Positions 25,496-33,440 are shown, counted from the stretch's first letter. The stretch: DNA of 64,000 nt from Thermoplasmata archaeon (GCA_021806135.1 JAJZYB010000005.1:1-64000), one strand, 5' to 3'. The notes: generated by a model not told the origin, from the sequence alone. Program-made: numbers and translations.

Positions 25496-26040
25496 CCGGC
25501 GACGACGGGGTCGTCGGGGGCCACGGTCCGACCCGGCGGATCCAGGTCACGGTGAATGGGACCCCCCGGGACGCCGAGGTGGAGCCCCGGACGCTCCTGG
25601 TCTACTTTTTGAGGGAGCAACTGGGACTGACCGGGACCCACATCGGTTGCGACACCTCGAACTGCGGTGCCTGCACCGTCCAGCTGGACGGCAGACCCGT
25701 GAAATCCTGCACCGTCTTCGCGGTGCAGGCCGACGGTCGGAGGATCCGCACCGTAGAAGGGTTGGAGCAGGAAGGCGTTCTCTCGCCGCTCCAGGCGGCC
25801 TTTGCCGAGGCCCACGGGCTTCAGTGCGGTTTCTGCACCCCGGGGATGCTGATGACCGCCACGGCGTTGGTGGAGGGTGAACGGGCCCCCGGCACGGATG
25901 CGATCCGGGAGGCTCTGCGAGGGAATCTCTGCCGCTGCACGGGGTATGCCAACATCGTGCAGGCGGTGGAAGCCGCCCTCCGGGGCCACCGCCCCGCGAG
26001 CGAACCGAAGCAGAGCCCCGCGAGCCTCCCTGGCCGGTGA
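25492..26040 (+). CDS. coxS: Cox-type molybdo-hydroxylase iron-sulfur (small) subunit
   Basis: A 182-residue protein with two [2Fe-2S] clusters: the plant-ferredoxin type (GCDTSNCGACTVQLDG plus KSCTVFA) and the C-terminal helical domain (CGFCTPGMLM and NLCRCTGYANIVQAV). It overlaps coxM by 4 nt. The partner catalytic subunit CoxL (Mo-pterin, about 780 aa) should normally be next; instead the gene is followed by tRNA-Pro. The N-terminal 15 residues are a Gly/Arg-rich addition. Confidence 0.93.
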   Translation: MTGDDGVVGGHGPTRRIQVTVNGTPRDAEVEPRTLLVYFLREQLGLTGTHIGCDTSNCGACTVQLDGRPVKSCTVFAVQADGRRIRTVEGLEQEGVLSPLQAAFAEAHGLQCGFCTPGMLMTATALVEGERAPGTDAIREALRGNLCRCTGYANIVQAVEAALRGHRPASEPKQSPASLPGR

Positions 26041-26128
26041 GGGAAGCGCTGGGGGGAGCGGTGGCCGGGCCCGCTCACGCCGTTAGCCTTATCACCCTCT
26101 CCCGGGTGCCCGCGCGCGCGGGTATCAC

Positions 26129-26202
26129 GGGGCCGTGGGGTAGCTTGGCCATCCTTCTAGCTTGGGGTGCTAGAGACTCCGATTCAAATTCGGACGGCCC
26201 CA
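26129..26202 (+). tRNA. tRNA-Pro (anticodon GGG)
   Basis: A 74-nt cloverleaf without encoded CCA. Acceptor GGGGCCG pairs with CGGCCCC, discriminator A; anticodon stem CTAGC/GCTAG closes the loop TTGGGGT, giving anticodon GGG; T-arm TCCGA-TTCAAAT-TCGGA. No intron. It starts 89 nt after coxS, with a TATA-like CCTTATC about 40 nt upstream. Confidence 0.96.
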
Positions 26203-26432
26203 TGCCCGGTCCCGCCGCCCCCTTCGCCTCGTGGAGCGTCCCCCCTCTGACCGGCCTTCCAGACTGGGAACCTCCCACCGCCGTTCCTGCTCCTTAAGTC
26301 GAAACGTCACCTCTCCGTCGTGGCTTGCCCTGATGGGGGGCGTGACGGCGACGGGCGAAGGTCTCGAGAACGAGGAACGCGACGGACCCGCCGCAGGACG
26401 GCAGAGGAGGGGCGCCGCCGGTCGACCCATCG
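26203..26432. other. Gap between tRNA-Pro and transposase remnant
   Basis: About 230 bases with no supported gene. It may hold a decayed 5' part of the transposase: a frame near 26427-26445 reads RWPDETG, resembling the DE-x-G motif of IS630-type transposases, but only in a third frame. No terminal inverted repeats were recognised. Confidence 0.35.
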
Positions 26433-26750
26433 TTGGCCCGACGAGACTGGGTGAAACGAGGTTCCAGCCCGCTGCTGTGGGTCAAGGGGCACTGGGGAAA
26501 GGTCTCGGTGAGCAACGGGGTGACCCTGGACGGCGAGGTGTCCTTCAGCGCCCATCGGTCCGATATCAGTGGGACCAAGGGGATCTGGCTCCTGGAACAG
26601 CCCTCGAGGAGACCCCGGGGAAGGTCATCGTGCTCTGGGACAACGCGAAAATCCACCGCTGCCCCAAGGCCCAGGCGAGGAGCGTGGAGCGCCTGACGGC
26701 GGAGGGGAAGGGGGAAGTCCCCCCGCGACCGGCGAGCCGGAACGTACGGG
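26433..26750 (+). pseudogene. Decayed IS630-like (DDE) transposase
   Basis: One frame (from 26433) reads RRDWVKRGSSPLLWVKGHWGKVSVSNGVTLDGEVSF, resembling the IS630 core WxxkGqxPxxxx...vSxxgaxxxdG. After about 26595 similarity continues only in another frame as LEETPGKVIVLWDNAKIHR, the catalytic WDNxxxH motif. The two halves are joined by a frameshift near 26597-26610. The expected N-terminal third, the C-terminal PPYSPxLNPIE block and inverted repeats are not seen. It is therefore an inactive remnant next to a tRNA gene. Codon use is as GC-rich as the neighbours, suggesting old decay. Confidence 0.65.
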
Positions 26751-26867
26751 GGGCATGGTGGGAACCGTCGAAGCTGTCCCTCTCCTCTCCGATCCGGTGA
26801 ACCTCCCGGGCTCCCAGCCCTCCCTTCCCGCCAGGGTTATCGGGCGGGGGAGGATGGGGCCGCCCTC

Positions 26868-27563
26868 ATGGCCCGCCGGTGGAGCGAACAGCGGCGGCGG
26901 GACCCGTTCTACCGGGCCGCCCAGCGGGAGGGCCTGCGCTCCCGTGCCGCCTTCAAGCTCCTGGAGCTCAACGAACGATACCGCTTCCTCCGGCCCGGGG
27001 ACCGGGTCCTCGACCTGGGGGCCTCCCCGGGCGGATGGAGCCTCGTCGCCCTGGAGGCCGTGGGGCCGGCAGGCAGCGTGGTCTCCGTGGACGTCCGGGC
27101 CTTTGCGCCGCTCGAAGGCGGGCGCTTCGTACGGGGCCGCGTGGGCGACCCCACGCTTCGGGCCCGGCTGGGAGACGCCCCGTTCCAGGTGGTCCTCTCC
27201 GACATGTCGCCCACGATCAGCGGCGCGTACTCCACCGACCACGCCCGGAGCGTGGAACTCGTGCGGCAGGCCTTCCTCCTCGCGCGCGAGGTGCTGCGAC
27301 CCCGGGGTACCTTCGTGGCCAAAGTCTTCCAGGGCGACCTGCTCGAGGGCCTCCGCCAGGAACTGGCGCCTGACTTCCACCAGCTCGTGGTCACCAAGCC
27401 GAAGGCCTCCCGGGAGACCTCGTCCGAGATGTACCTCATCGGCCGCGGTCTAAGGCGACGGACCGGCCCCGCCGTGGGGGCCCCCTCCCCCGAGCAGGGG
27501 CCCGCCGTCGCGGGAACCGCGACCGATATCCCCCCTGCGGGCCGACCGGGGAACCCTCGGTGA
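26868..27563 (+). CDS. rlmE: 23S rRNA/tRNA 2'-O-methyltransferase RlmE (FtsJ) family
   Basis: A 231-residue FtsJ-type methyltransferase modifying a ribose 2'-OH (23S rRNA U2552 in RlmE). The catalytic tetrad is complete: K30 (AAFKLLEL), D112 (VLSDMSP), K152 (VAKVFQGD) and E187 (SSEMYL). SAM motif DLGASPGGWS. The last ~40 residues are a Pro/Gly-rich tail. A TATA-like GGGTTATCGG lies about 30 nt upstream of ATG. It overlaps pcm by 4 nt. Archaeal members also act on tRNA, so the exact RNA target is uncertain. Confidence 0.93.
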   Translation: MARRWSEQRRRDPFYRAAQREGLRSRAAFKLLELNERYRFLRPGDRVLDLGASPGGWSLVALEAVGPAGSVVSVDVRAFAPLEGGRFVRGRVGDPTLRARLGDAPFQVVLSDMSPTISGAYSTDHARSVELVRQAFLLAREVLRPRGTFVAKVFQGDLLEGLRQELAPDFHQLVVTKPKASRETSSEMYLIGRGLRRRTGPAVGAPSPEQGPAVAGTATDIPPAGRPGNPR

Positions 27564-28240
27564 ACGCCTCCTCCGGTGGACCGGCCCACGCGGACCCGTT
27601 CGCCCGCGCCCGGAGCCAGATGGTCCGGGACCTCGGCCCGCTCCCGTCGGACATCGCCTCCGCTCTGGAGGCGGTCCCGCGGGAGCGGTTCGTCCCCCCC
27701 CGGCTCCTGGCCCGGGCCTACGAGGACGATCCGCTCCCCATCGGGCCGGAGGCCACGATCTCCGCCCCGGGCATGGTGGCCGTCCAGTTGCAGAGCGCGA
27801 AGGTCTTCCCGGGAGCGCGGGTGCTGGAGCTCGGGAGCGGCTCCGGTTACGTCCTTGCGCTCCTCGCTCACCTGGCCGGCCCCGGAGGCACGGTGTTGGG
27901 AGTGGAGATCGAGCCCACGCTCGTCGAGAGCTCCCGGGAGGTCCTCCGATCCCTGTCGCTTCCCACCACCCCCCGGGTCCTTCCGGGCGAGGGGGACGAG
28001 CCCACCGCCGGCCCCGGGCGCTTCGATCGCCTCCTCGTCTCCTATGCCCAGCGCCCGCCGCTCCCTCCGGCGTGGGCGGCGGCGGTCGTCGCTGGAGGAC
28101 GCTTGGTGCTGCCCCTCACCGAGGGGAGGGAGACGTTCTTGACCACGTTCACCCGGGGCACCGCAGGATGGGAGGACCGCCGCCGGGGGGTCCCATGCCT
28201 CTTCGTGGCACGGAAGGGCCCCCCTCCGCGACGTATATAG
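27560..28240 (+). CDS. pcm: Protein-L-isoaspartate O-methyltransferase
   Basis: A 226-residue enzyme that methylates damaged L-isoaspartyl residues so they can re-form Asp. N-terminal IASALEAVPRERFVPPRLLARAYEDDPLPIGPEATISAPGMVAVQLQSA is typical, followed by the SAM motif VLELGSGSGYVLALLA. GTG at 27560 overlaps the rlmE stop by 4 nt. It ends at a TATATAG box (28234-28240) belonging to the next gene. Confidence 0.93.
   Translation: MNASSGGPAHADPFARARSQMVRDLGPLPSDIASALEAVPRERFVPPRLLARAYEDDPLPIGPEATISAPGMVAVQLQSAKVFPGARVLELGSGSGYVLALLAHLAGPGGTVLGVEIEPTLVESSREVLRSLSLPTTPRVLPGEGDEPTAGPGRFDRLLVSYAQRPPLPPAWAAAVVAGGRLVLPLTEGRETFLTTFTRGTAGWEDRRRGVPCLFVARKGPPPRRI
28234..28240 (+). promoter_or_regulatory. 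TATA box upstream of the TIM-barrel gene
   Basis: TATATAG overlaps the last codons and stop of pcm and lies 54-60 nt before the ATG at 28294, giving a leader of roughly 30 nt with no clear Shine-Dalgarno sequence. Confidence 0.6.
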
Positions 28241-28293
28241 ATGGTGGCGGCTTCGCCCTCGCCCGCACCCGGTGGTCCCGGGGGTCGCTTCTA

Positions 28294-29538
28294 ATGATTC
28301 GGTTCGGCCCGGCGGGCATCCCCCTCTCTTGCAAGGGGAGGACCCTCCGGGACGGGATCTCCGACATCCACAACGTGGGACTCTCGGCCATGGAACTCCA
28401 GTTCATCAAGGTGAACCCCCTCGTCCGGGAGCCGCTCGAAGAGGAGCTCGGCCGACGCCCCCGGGAGATCCCCGGCAGCCTCATCGTGGAAGTGGGGCCC
28501 CCTCCGAAGGGTTCCGAGCTGAGCGACCCGAGGCTGCTCAGCGAGCCGTTGACCCGCCGCTCTCGGGAGACATTGCTCACCTGGTTCCTCGCCAAGGAAC
28601 ACAGCGACCTGGCCCAGGGACGCCTCCTGGCCCAGTCCCTGGATGTCCGGCTCACCCTGCATGCCCCGTACTACGTGGATCTGGTCTCCTCCCCCGCGGC
28701 CCGGGAACGGACGCTCCACCAGTACCAGTGGGCCGCCACCCTGGCGGCCGGATTGGGGAGCCGGGCCGTGGTCGGGCACCTGGGCTTCTATGGGCCCGGG
28801 ACCCGGGAGGAGGCGTACCAACGGCTCGCCGGGGATGTCCGGCTCCTCCGGCGGTGGATGGAGGGCCTCGGCCGGGAGGACCTGCTCTTCGCGGTGGAGC
28901 CGAGCGGACATCCGGAGATCTTCGGGACCCGGGAGGAGATCCTCCGCCTCTGCCGGGAGATCAAGGGGGTGCGGCCGGTCCTCCACCTGGCGCACCTGGC
29001 GGCCCGGGAGCGCAAGCGCTTCGAGGACCGGGCCGAGCTCCAGGCGCTCTTCGAGGAGTTCGTGGAGGCGAGCCACGGCGAGCTCTACCTGAACTTCTCC
29101 GGGGTGGAGTTCCATAACCCCGGGGACTTCCGGCTCACCCCCATCAAGCGGGGGATGGTCCACTTCGACGCGGTGGCGGAATTGCTCGCGGACCGGGACT
29201 ACGATGCCACCGTGATCAGCTCGTCCCCGCTGCTCGAGCACGACGCCATGTACATGAAGCTCCTCTACGAGCGCGCGCTGGCCAAGCGCTTCGCCAAGCG
29301 TCATCCCGCCGCTCCCGCTCCCACCGCGGCCCGCGCGGCGGGCCCCCCGGCGGGGTCCGCCTCGAAGGCCAAGGCTCCATCCCCCAAACGGGTCTCTCCC
29401 CGAACGTCGGCGAAGAAGCCGGGCGCTCCGGCCCGGGCCCGCCCCCTTCTCTCCCGGAAGGGAACGGCGAGCCCCTCCCGGCTCCACGCGAAGCGGAAGC
29501 CGAGACCCAAGACGAAGGACCATGGGCGATCGCGCTGA
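28294..29538 (+). CDS. Xylose-isomerase-like TIM barrel (endonuclease IV family) with basic C-terminal tail
   Basis: A 414-residue protein. Residues 1-330 resemble the AP endonuclease IV / sugar-isomerase TIM barrel: LTLHAPYYVDL (metal His), VVGHLGFYGPG, FAVEPSGHPEIFG (Glu) and VLHLAHLAAR. These would bind up to three zinc ions and act on abasic DNA if it is an Nfo type, but the spacing differs enough that another activity (sugar isomerase-like) is possible. The last ~85 residues are almost only Lys, Arg, Ala, Pro and Ser, like a histone H1 tail, and probably bind nucleic acid. No in-frame ATG, GTG or TTG exists between the upstream TATA and the ATG used. The stop overlaps hxlB by 17 nt. Confidence 0.78.
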   Translation: MIRFGPAGIPLSCKGRTLRDGISDIHNVGLSAMELQFIKVNPLVREPLEEELGRRPREIPGSLIVEVGPPPKGSELSDPRLLSEPLTRRSRETLLTWFLAKEHSDLAQGRLLAQSLDVRLTLHAPYYVDLVSSPAARERTLHQYQWAATLAAGLGSRAVVGHLGFYGPGTREEAYQRLAGDVRLLRRWMEGLGREDLLFAVEPSGHPEIFGTREEILRLCREIKGVRPVLHLAHLAARERKRFEDRAELQALFEEFVEASHGELYLNFSGVEFHNPGDFRLTPIKRGMVHFDAVAELLADRDYDATVISSSPLLEHDAMYMKLLYERALAKRFAKRHPAAPAPTAARAAGPPAGSASKAKAPSPKRVSPRTSAKKPGAPARARPLLSRKGTASPSRLHAKRKPRPKTKDHGRSR

Positions 29539-30097
29539 GACCCCCGAGCCTTCCCCGTTCCTCTCGGCGGTGGGGTACATCGGGGACCGGGTCACCCAGG
29601 CGCTGAGCACGCTCGACCCGGAGACCGTGTCCCAGGCGGTGGGTCTGCTGGACTCGGCGCCGAAGATTTTCACCTACGGGGCCGGGCGCTCCGGGATCAT
29701 CGCCCGGGCGTTCGCCATGCGGCTGGTCCAGACCGGGCTCACGGCGTTCGTCATCGGGGAGTCGGTCACCCCCATCGTCCACCGGGGGGACGTGGTGGTG
29801 ATCTTCTCCAACCGCGGGGAGAGCCAGAGCTCGGTCCAGACCGCGAACATCGTCCGCCGCGAGGGGGCCGAGCTCGTGGTGATCACGGCCCGGGGGAACA
29901 GCAAGCTGGCGCACGCCGCCAGCCTGCTGGTCCACCTCCCTCTCCCGGAGGAGCCGCAACGGCCGCGCTTGGCCCCCCTGGGGACGCTCTTCGAGTCCGC
30001 CAGCCTTCGCCTCTCCGACGGCCTGGTGGCCGCCCTCATGGCCCGTCGCGGGGAGACCGAGGAGTCCCTGCGGCGCCGGCACGCCATCATCGTCTGA
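29522..30097 (+). CDS. hxlB: 6-phospho-3-hexuloisomerase
   Basis: A 191-residue SIS-domain isomerase interconverting hexulose-6-phosphate and fructose-6-phosphate; in archaea lacking the oxidative pentose-phosphate pathway it works with hexulose-phosphate synthase to make ribose-5-phosphate. Seen: FTYGAGRSGIIARAFAMRL, VIFSNRGESQSSV (phosphate-binding Ser) and the C-terminal SLRLSDGLVAALM. HPS itself (hxlA) is not in the window. Start ATG is inside the preceding gene, so the two are translationally coupled. Confidence 0.92.
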   Translation: MGDRAETPEPSPFLSAVGYIGDRVTQALSTLDPETVSQAVGLLDSAPKIFTYGAGRSGIIARAFAMRLVQTGLTAFVIGESVTPIVHRGDVVVIFSNRGESQSSVQTANIVRREGAELVVITARGNSKLAHAASLLVHLPLPEEPQRPRLAPLGTLFESASLRLSDGLVAALMARRGETEESLRRRHAIIV

Positions 30098-30155
30098 CCC
30101 GGGTTTCGCGCGCGCCCCGGGAACGCTTTTAAGGAAAGGGGAGGGTGGGCCCCCC

Positions 30156-30656
30156 GTGGCCCGGCCGACGCACAAGGGGGAGGAGCCGCTCGTCCCCATC
30201 CCCACGCGGTTCTTCGTCACCAGCGGACGGGCGATCAACAAGACCAGCGAGCTGAACGCCTTCGACCTGGCCCTCCTCAAGGCGGGGATCGGTGAGCAGA
30301 ACCTGGTCTCCGTCTCCTCGGTCCTCCCCGATGGGATCCGGCAGGTGGACCGGCGGCCCCTCCCCATGGGGGCCATCACCCACTGCGTGCTCGCCCGCCA
30401 TCAGGGCGGGGAAGGCGAGGTCATCAGCGCCGGGATCGCCTATGGGTTCAGGACCGACGGGCACGGGGGGTACGTGGCGGAGGGGCACATCCACGGCACC
30501 CAGAAGGCGCTCAAGGAATTCCTGCGCTGGCGGATGGAGGAGATCGCCCACTTCCGCGGTGTGGAGCTCCGGAAGATCAACTACCGGACCGAGGAGCTCT
30601 CCATCCCCATGGACCACTACGGGGTCTGCGTGGCGGCGTGCGTCTTCCTGCGCTGA
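30156..30656 (+). CDS. pdaD: Pyruvoyl-dependent arginine decarboxylase
   Basis: A 166-residue proenzyme making agmatine from arginine, the first step to polyamines and agmatidine-modified tRNA-Ile2. Self-cleavage at Ser-Ser (S54-S55 in NLVSVSSVLPDG) creates the pyruvoyl group. Other signatures: AYGFRTDGHGGYVAEGH and the C-terminal HYGVCVAACVFL. GTG start at 30156 follows a TATA-like CTTTTAAGG about 25-30 nt upstream, so the message is leaderless. Confidence 0.95.
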   Translation: MARPTHKGEEPLVPIPTRFFVTSGRAINKTSELNAFDLALLKAGIGEQNLVSVSSVLPDGIRQVDRRPLPMGAITHCVLARHQGGEGEVISAGIAYGFRTDGHGGYVAEGHIHGTQKALKEFLRWRMEEIAHFRGVELRKINYRTEELSIPMDHYGVCVAACVFLR

Positions 30657-30666
30657 CGGGCCCGGC

Positions 30667-30999
30667 TCAGAAGAGCTTGCGCAGGAGCAGCTTGTCCTCG
30701 AAAGAGGCGTCGATCCTCAACCGGCCGCTGTAGAGCGCCTTGATGGGCCCGATCTCCCGGCTCAACAGGTCACGGAAGGTCTTCTCGTCCACCACCACCT
30801 TGACGTCCGCCGGGCCCCCGTTCCCCGTCCGGGGGGGCGAGAGGTGTCCCCCCTTCAGTTCCAGGGTGAAGGACTCCCCCTCCACGAAGGTGAGGTGGAT
30901 CACCCGGTCCTTCCCTTGGAGGTCCTCCTGGACGCCGGGGTTCTCCTTCACCCTCCGGTTGAACCGGTCCACCAGCGAGATCAGCGTCTCCTCCATCAT
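30667..30999 (-). CDS. SCP-2 sterol-carrier-like domain protein
   Basis: A 110-residue protein. It resembles a compact SCP-2 lipid-binding fold: QGKDRVIHLTFVEGESFTLELKGG, DVKVVVDEKTFRDLLSREIGPIKALYSGRLRIDASFEDKLLLRKLF. The family binds hydrophobic ligands; the role in archaea is unknown. ATG at 30999 overlaps the rnhB stop by 4 nt, so it is expressed with rnhB. Confidence 0.82.
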   Translation of the reverse strand: MMEETLISLVDRFNRRVKENPGVQEDLQGKDRVIHLTFVEGESFTLELKGGHLSPPRTGNGGPADVKVVVDEKTFRDLLSREIGPIKALYSGRLRIDASFEDKLLLRKLF

Positions 31000-31697
31000 G
31001 GGAAGCTCTCCAGCGTTGGGACCCGGGGACCCTTCTTAATCCTGTCGAGGGTGGCCCAGGACCCGCGGACCCACGGGGGGAGGGGCCCTCCCCGGTCGAC
31101 GCATCCGGTCAAATAGGCCCGGGTGACCGGGTCCGACGGATAACCGCTGCCCAAGGGCTCCGGGACCCGGCGCTGGATCTCCGCCAGGGCCCGGTCCCGG
31201 GTGACCTTCGCCACGATGGAGGCGGCGCTCACCACCGGAAGGTGCTCGTCGGCCCGATGGGCGGAGACCATCCTTCCCCTCCAGCCGGAAGCCCCGGCGA
31301 GGTCCCTCAGGCGCCTCCCGAACCGCCCGGCGTCCACATCGCAGGCGTCGACACAGACGCGTCGGGGACGCAGCTCCACGATGAGCCGGGCCATGAGGGA
31401 GAGCTCCAGCCGGTTCAGCCCCCCCTGCTCCACGTGGCGGTCCACGAGCACGGGTTCCGCCCGGGCGGTGACGCACCTTCCCACGGGGGTGAGCGAGGAG
31501 AAGACCGCTTCCCTCCGTTGCGGGCTGAGGCGCTTGGAATCCCGGACCCCCAGGGCCCGGAGCCGGTCCTCTCCCTCCCGGGCGCTGCCCGGGAGCAGGA
31601 ACGCCCCCACCACGAGGGGCCCGAGCACGCTCCCCCGGCCGGCTTCGTCCAGACCGAGGGTCCCGGAGACCGCCGGAGGGGCCGGCGTCTCGAACAC
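30996..31697 (-). CDS. rnhB: Ribonuclease HII
   Basis: A 233-residue enzyme that cleaves RNA strands in RNA-DNA hybrids and removes misincorporated ribonucleotides. Catalytic D17 and E18 (LGLDEAGRGSVLGP), D117 (VCVDACD) and the C-terminal aspartate in GYPSDPVTRAYL are present; DSKRLSPQRRE is the family motif. Length is normal. Co-transcribed with the SCP-2-like gene. Confidence 0.95.
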   Translation of the reverse strand: MFETPAPPAVSGTLGLDEAGRGSVLGPLVVGAFLLPGSAREGEDRLRALGVRDSKRLSPQRREAVFSSLTPVGRCVTARAEPVLVDRHVEQGGLNRLELSLMARLIVELRPRRVCVDACDVDAGRFGRRLRDLAGASGWRGRMVSAHRADEHLPVVSAASIVAKVTRDRALAEIQRRVPEPLGSGYPSDPVTRAYLTGCVDRGGPLPPWVRGSWATLDRIKKGPRVPTLESFP

Positions 31698-31765
31698 CGT
31701 CCTTCGCCCTCCTGGACGCCCGCACCCACGCGAGGCGTGAAATACGTTACGTCGATGGGTCCTCC

Positions 31766-32662
31766 GTGGCGCTGGAGGGCCTCGTGGTCCCCGCCGTGAC
31801 CCTCTTCGACGAGCAGGGTGGGCTCGACCTGCCGAAGAACTCCCGGTACGGGCGGAGCCTCCTCGACGAAGGGGTCCTGCACCTGTTCACCCTCGCCCCG
31901 GCGGGGGAGCCCTTCCTGCTCACCCCGGCGGAACGGGTGGCGCTCGCCGAGAAGATGGCGGAGAGCAGCAATTTCTACAGCGACCTCTGGGCCGGTATCC
32001 CGCCCGGATCGCCGGACGAGGCCGGCGCGTTCGCCGACGAGATGGAAGCGGCGGGCGCCTCGGTCCAGGTGATCTACCCCCCCCGGTCCCCCCAGCCTCC
32101 CGAGCCGGCATCCCTGGAGCAGTACCTTCAGTCGTTCCGGGACCGCACCCGCTTCCCGCTGGTGCTGCTGAACCATCCGTTGGTCAACGGGTACGCGCTC
32201 CCTCCCCCGGTGGTGGCGGACCTGGCTTCCCGGGGGATCATCAACGGCCTCCTGGACGCCGACGAGGCCGCCTCGAGCCTCTCCTCCTTCCTTGCCGTGG
32301 CACCGGAGGGCTTCTCCGTCCTCACCGGCCGGGACCGCTACGCCTTCGTCGACCTTCAGGGCGGGGCCCGGGGAGCGGTCCTCGAGACCGCGAACCTCCT
32401 GCCCAAGCTCTCCCTCGCTCTCGTGGAGGCCGCCCGGAAGGGGGACGAGGAGCGGGGCCGGGCCCTCCAGGCGGAGGTGGACATCCTCCGCGAGCTCTGC
32501 GCCCGGGTGCCGGGCCCGGCAGGACTGAAGTTCCTCGCCCGAGCCCTCCGGGAGACCGACGAGGGATACCGGGCGCCGAACGGCCCGCCCGCGCCGGAGG
32601 CCCGGCAGGCGCTCGAGGCCGCGCTCGCCCCCCACCGGGAGGCGCTCTCCCAGCACCTCTGA
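31766..32662 (+). CDS. DapA/KDPG-aldolase superfamily protein with degenerate active site
   Basis: A 298-residue TIM-barrel protein aligning with the dihydrodipicolinate synthase/KD(P)G aldolase superfamily: LVVPAVTLFDEQGGLDL at the N-terminus, TLAPAGEPFLLTPAERVALAE in place of the GTTGE motif, then VQVIYPPRSPQPP, PLVLLNHPLVNGYAL and GIINGLLDADEA. In typical members the Schiff-base lysine sits in GIKD and a tyrosine in YN; here these positions read GLLD and LN. So Lys and Tyr appear lost, and aldol chemistry by this mechanism is doubtful. GTG start follows a TATA-like AAATACG about 22-28 nt upstream. Function unknown. Confidence 0.8.
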   Translation: MALEGLVVPAVTLFDEQGGLDLPKNSRYGRSLLDEGVLHLFTLAPAGEPFLLTPAERVALAEKMAESSNFYSDLWAGIPPGSPDEAGAFADEMEAAGASVQVIYPPRSPQPPEPASLEQYLQSFRDRTRFPLVLLNHPLVNGYALPPPVVADLASRGIINGLLDADEAASSLSSFLAVAPEGFSVLTGRDRYAFVDLQGGARGAVLETANLLPKLSLALVEAARKGDEERGRALQAEVDILRELCARVPGPAGLKFLARALRETDEGYRAPNGPPAPEARQALEAALAPHREALSQHL

Positions 32663-32728
32663 GATCCGGCGGGGGCACCGGAGGAGGTAAATACCCCTCC
32701 TTGGTCCCGGCCCGTCCACGCGGGGACC

Positions 32729-33124
32729 ATGGGGATCTGGCAGGGCCGTTCGCGGCGTAAGCGCACCGGGGGAAGGCTCCGGCCCGTCCGCAAGAAGCGC
32801 CGGTTCGAGATCTCCCGGGAGCTCCAGTTCCCCACCCTCGGGGAGCCCAAGGTGAAGCTCTACCGGGTCCGGGGGGGGAACCGGAAGGTACGGGTGCTCG
32901 TGGCGGACAAGATCCAGGTCTTCGACCCGGCGACCGGTAAGCACCAGGTGGCCAAGGCGCTGACCGTCCGGCAGAACGAGAGCAACCCCAACTACGTGCA
33001 GCGGAACATCCTGAACAAGGGCGCCGTGGTGGAGACCGACCTCGGCCGGGTGAGGATCCGTTCCCGGCCCGGACAGGACGGGGTCCTCAACGGGGTCCTC
33101 CTGCCCGCCTCCGGTCCGGCCTGA
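32729..33124 (+). CDS. rps8e: 30S ribosomal protein S8e
   Basis: A 131-residue small-subunit ribosomal protein: MGIWQGRSRRKRTGGRLR at the N-terminus is diagnostic, followed by KKRRFEI, TRVRGGNRK-like YRVRGGNRKVRVLVAD and the C-terminal PGQDGVLNGVLL. A TATA-like GTAAATACC lies about 36 nt upstream (32687-32695). First gene of the rps8e-srp19-GPN GTPase operon. Confidence 0.97.
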   Translation: MGIWQGRSRRKRTGGRLRPVRKKRRFEISRELQFPTLGEPKVKLYRVRGGNRKVRVLVADKIQVFDPATGKHQVAKALTVRQNESNPNYVQRNILNKGAVVETDLGRVRIRSRPGQDGVLNGVLLPASGPA

Positions 33125-33131
33125 TGGGCCG

Positions 33132-33437
33132 ATGCCGTCGCACTTCTACGTCTATCCCACCTACTTGAAGAAAGGGCACTCCCGGGCCGAGGGCCGGCGG
33201 GTCGCCCGCGAGGAGGGCGTTCCGGGGGAGCTCTCCGCCGGGGATCTGGCCGCGGCCTGCCGGGCCCTGGGGGTGGAGGCCACGGTGGAGGCCCGCCAGT
33301 ACCCCCGGGAACCCTGGCGCCAGGAGGGCCGGGTGAAGGTGACCAAGAAGGAAGGGATCCGGAAGGAGGCCTTCCTGAAGGACCTCTCCCGGGAGCTCCT
33401 CCTCCATCCTCCCTCGACCCGGATCCGGAGGGACTGA
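33132..33437 (+). CDS. srp19: Signal recognition particle 19 kDa protein
   Basis: A 101-residue SRP19 that binds SRP RNA helices 6 and 8 and prepares SRP54 binding. Seen: FYVYPTYLKKGHSRAEGRRV at the N-terminus, DLAAACRALG and WRQEGRVKVTKKEG. It follows rps8e by 7 nt and precedes the GPN gene by 3 nt. Confidence 0.94.
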   Translation: MPSHFYVYPTYLKKGHSRAEGRRVAREEGVPGELSAGDLAAACRALGVEATVEARQYPREPWRQEGRVKVTKKEGIRKEAFLKDLSRELLLHPPSTRIRRD

Positions 33438-33440
33438 ACG

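Noticed and set aside
24620-26040. Naming the cluster a carbon monoxide dehydrogenase
   Set aside because: The medium and small subunits alone do not separate CO dehydrogenase from other xanthine-oxidase-family hydroxylases, and the large subunit that would decide it is absent.
26129-26202. tRNA-Pro as an attachment site of an integrated element
   Set aside because: No integrase next to it and no direct repeat of the tRNA 3' end was noticed downstream; the transposase fossil is of the DDE type, which does not target tRNAs.
31766-32662. Dihydrodipicolinate synthase (dapA) by name
   Set aside because: Catalytic Lys and Tyr positions are replaced, and no lysine-biosynthesis neighbours exist, so the specific name is not supported.
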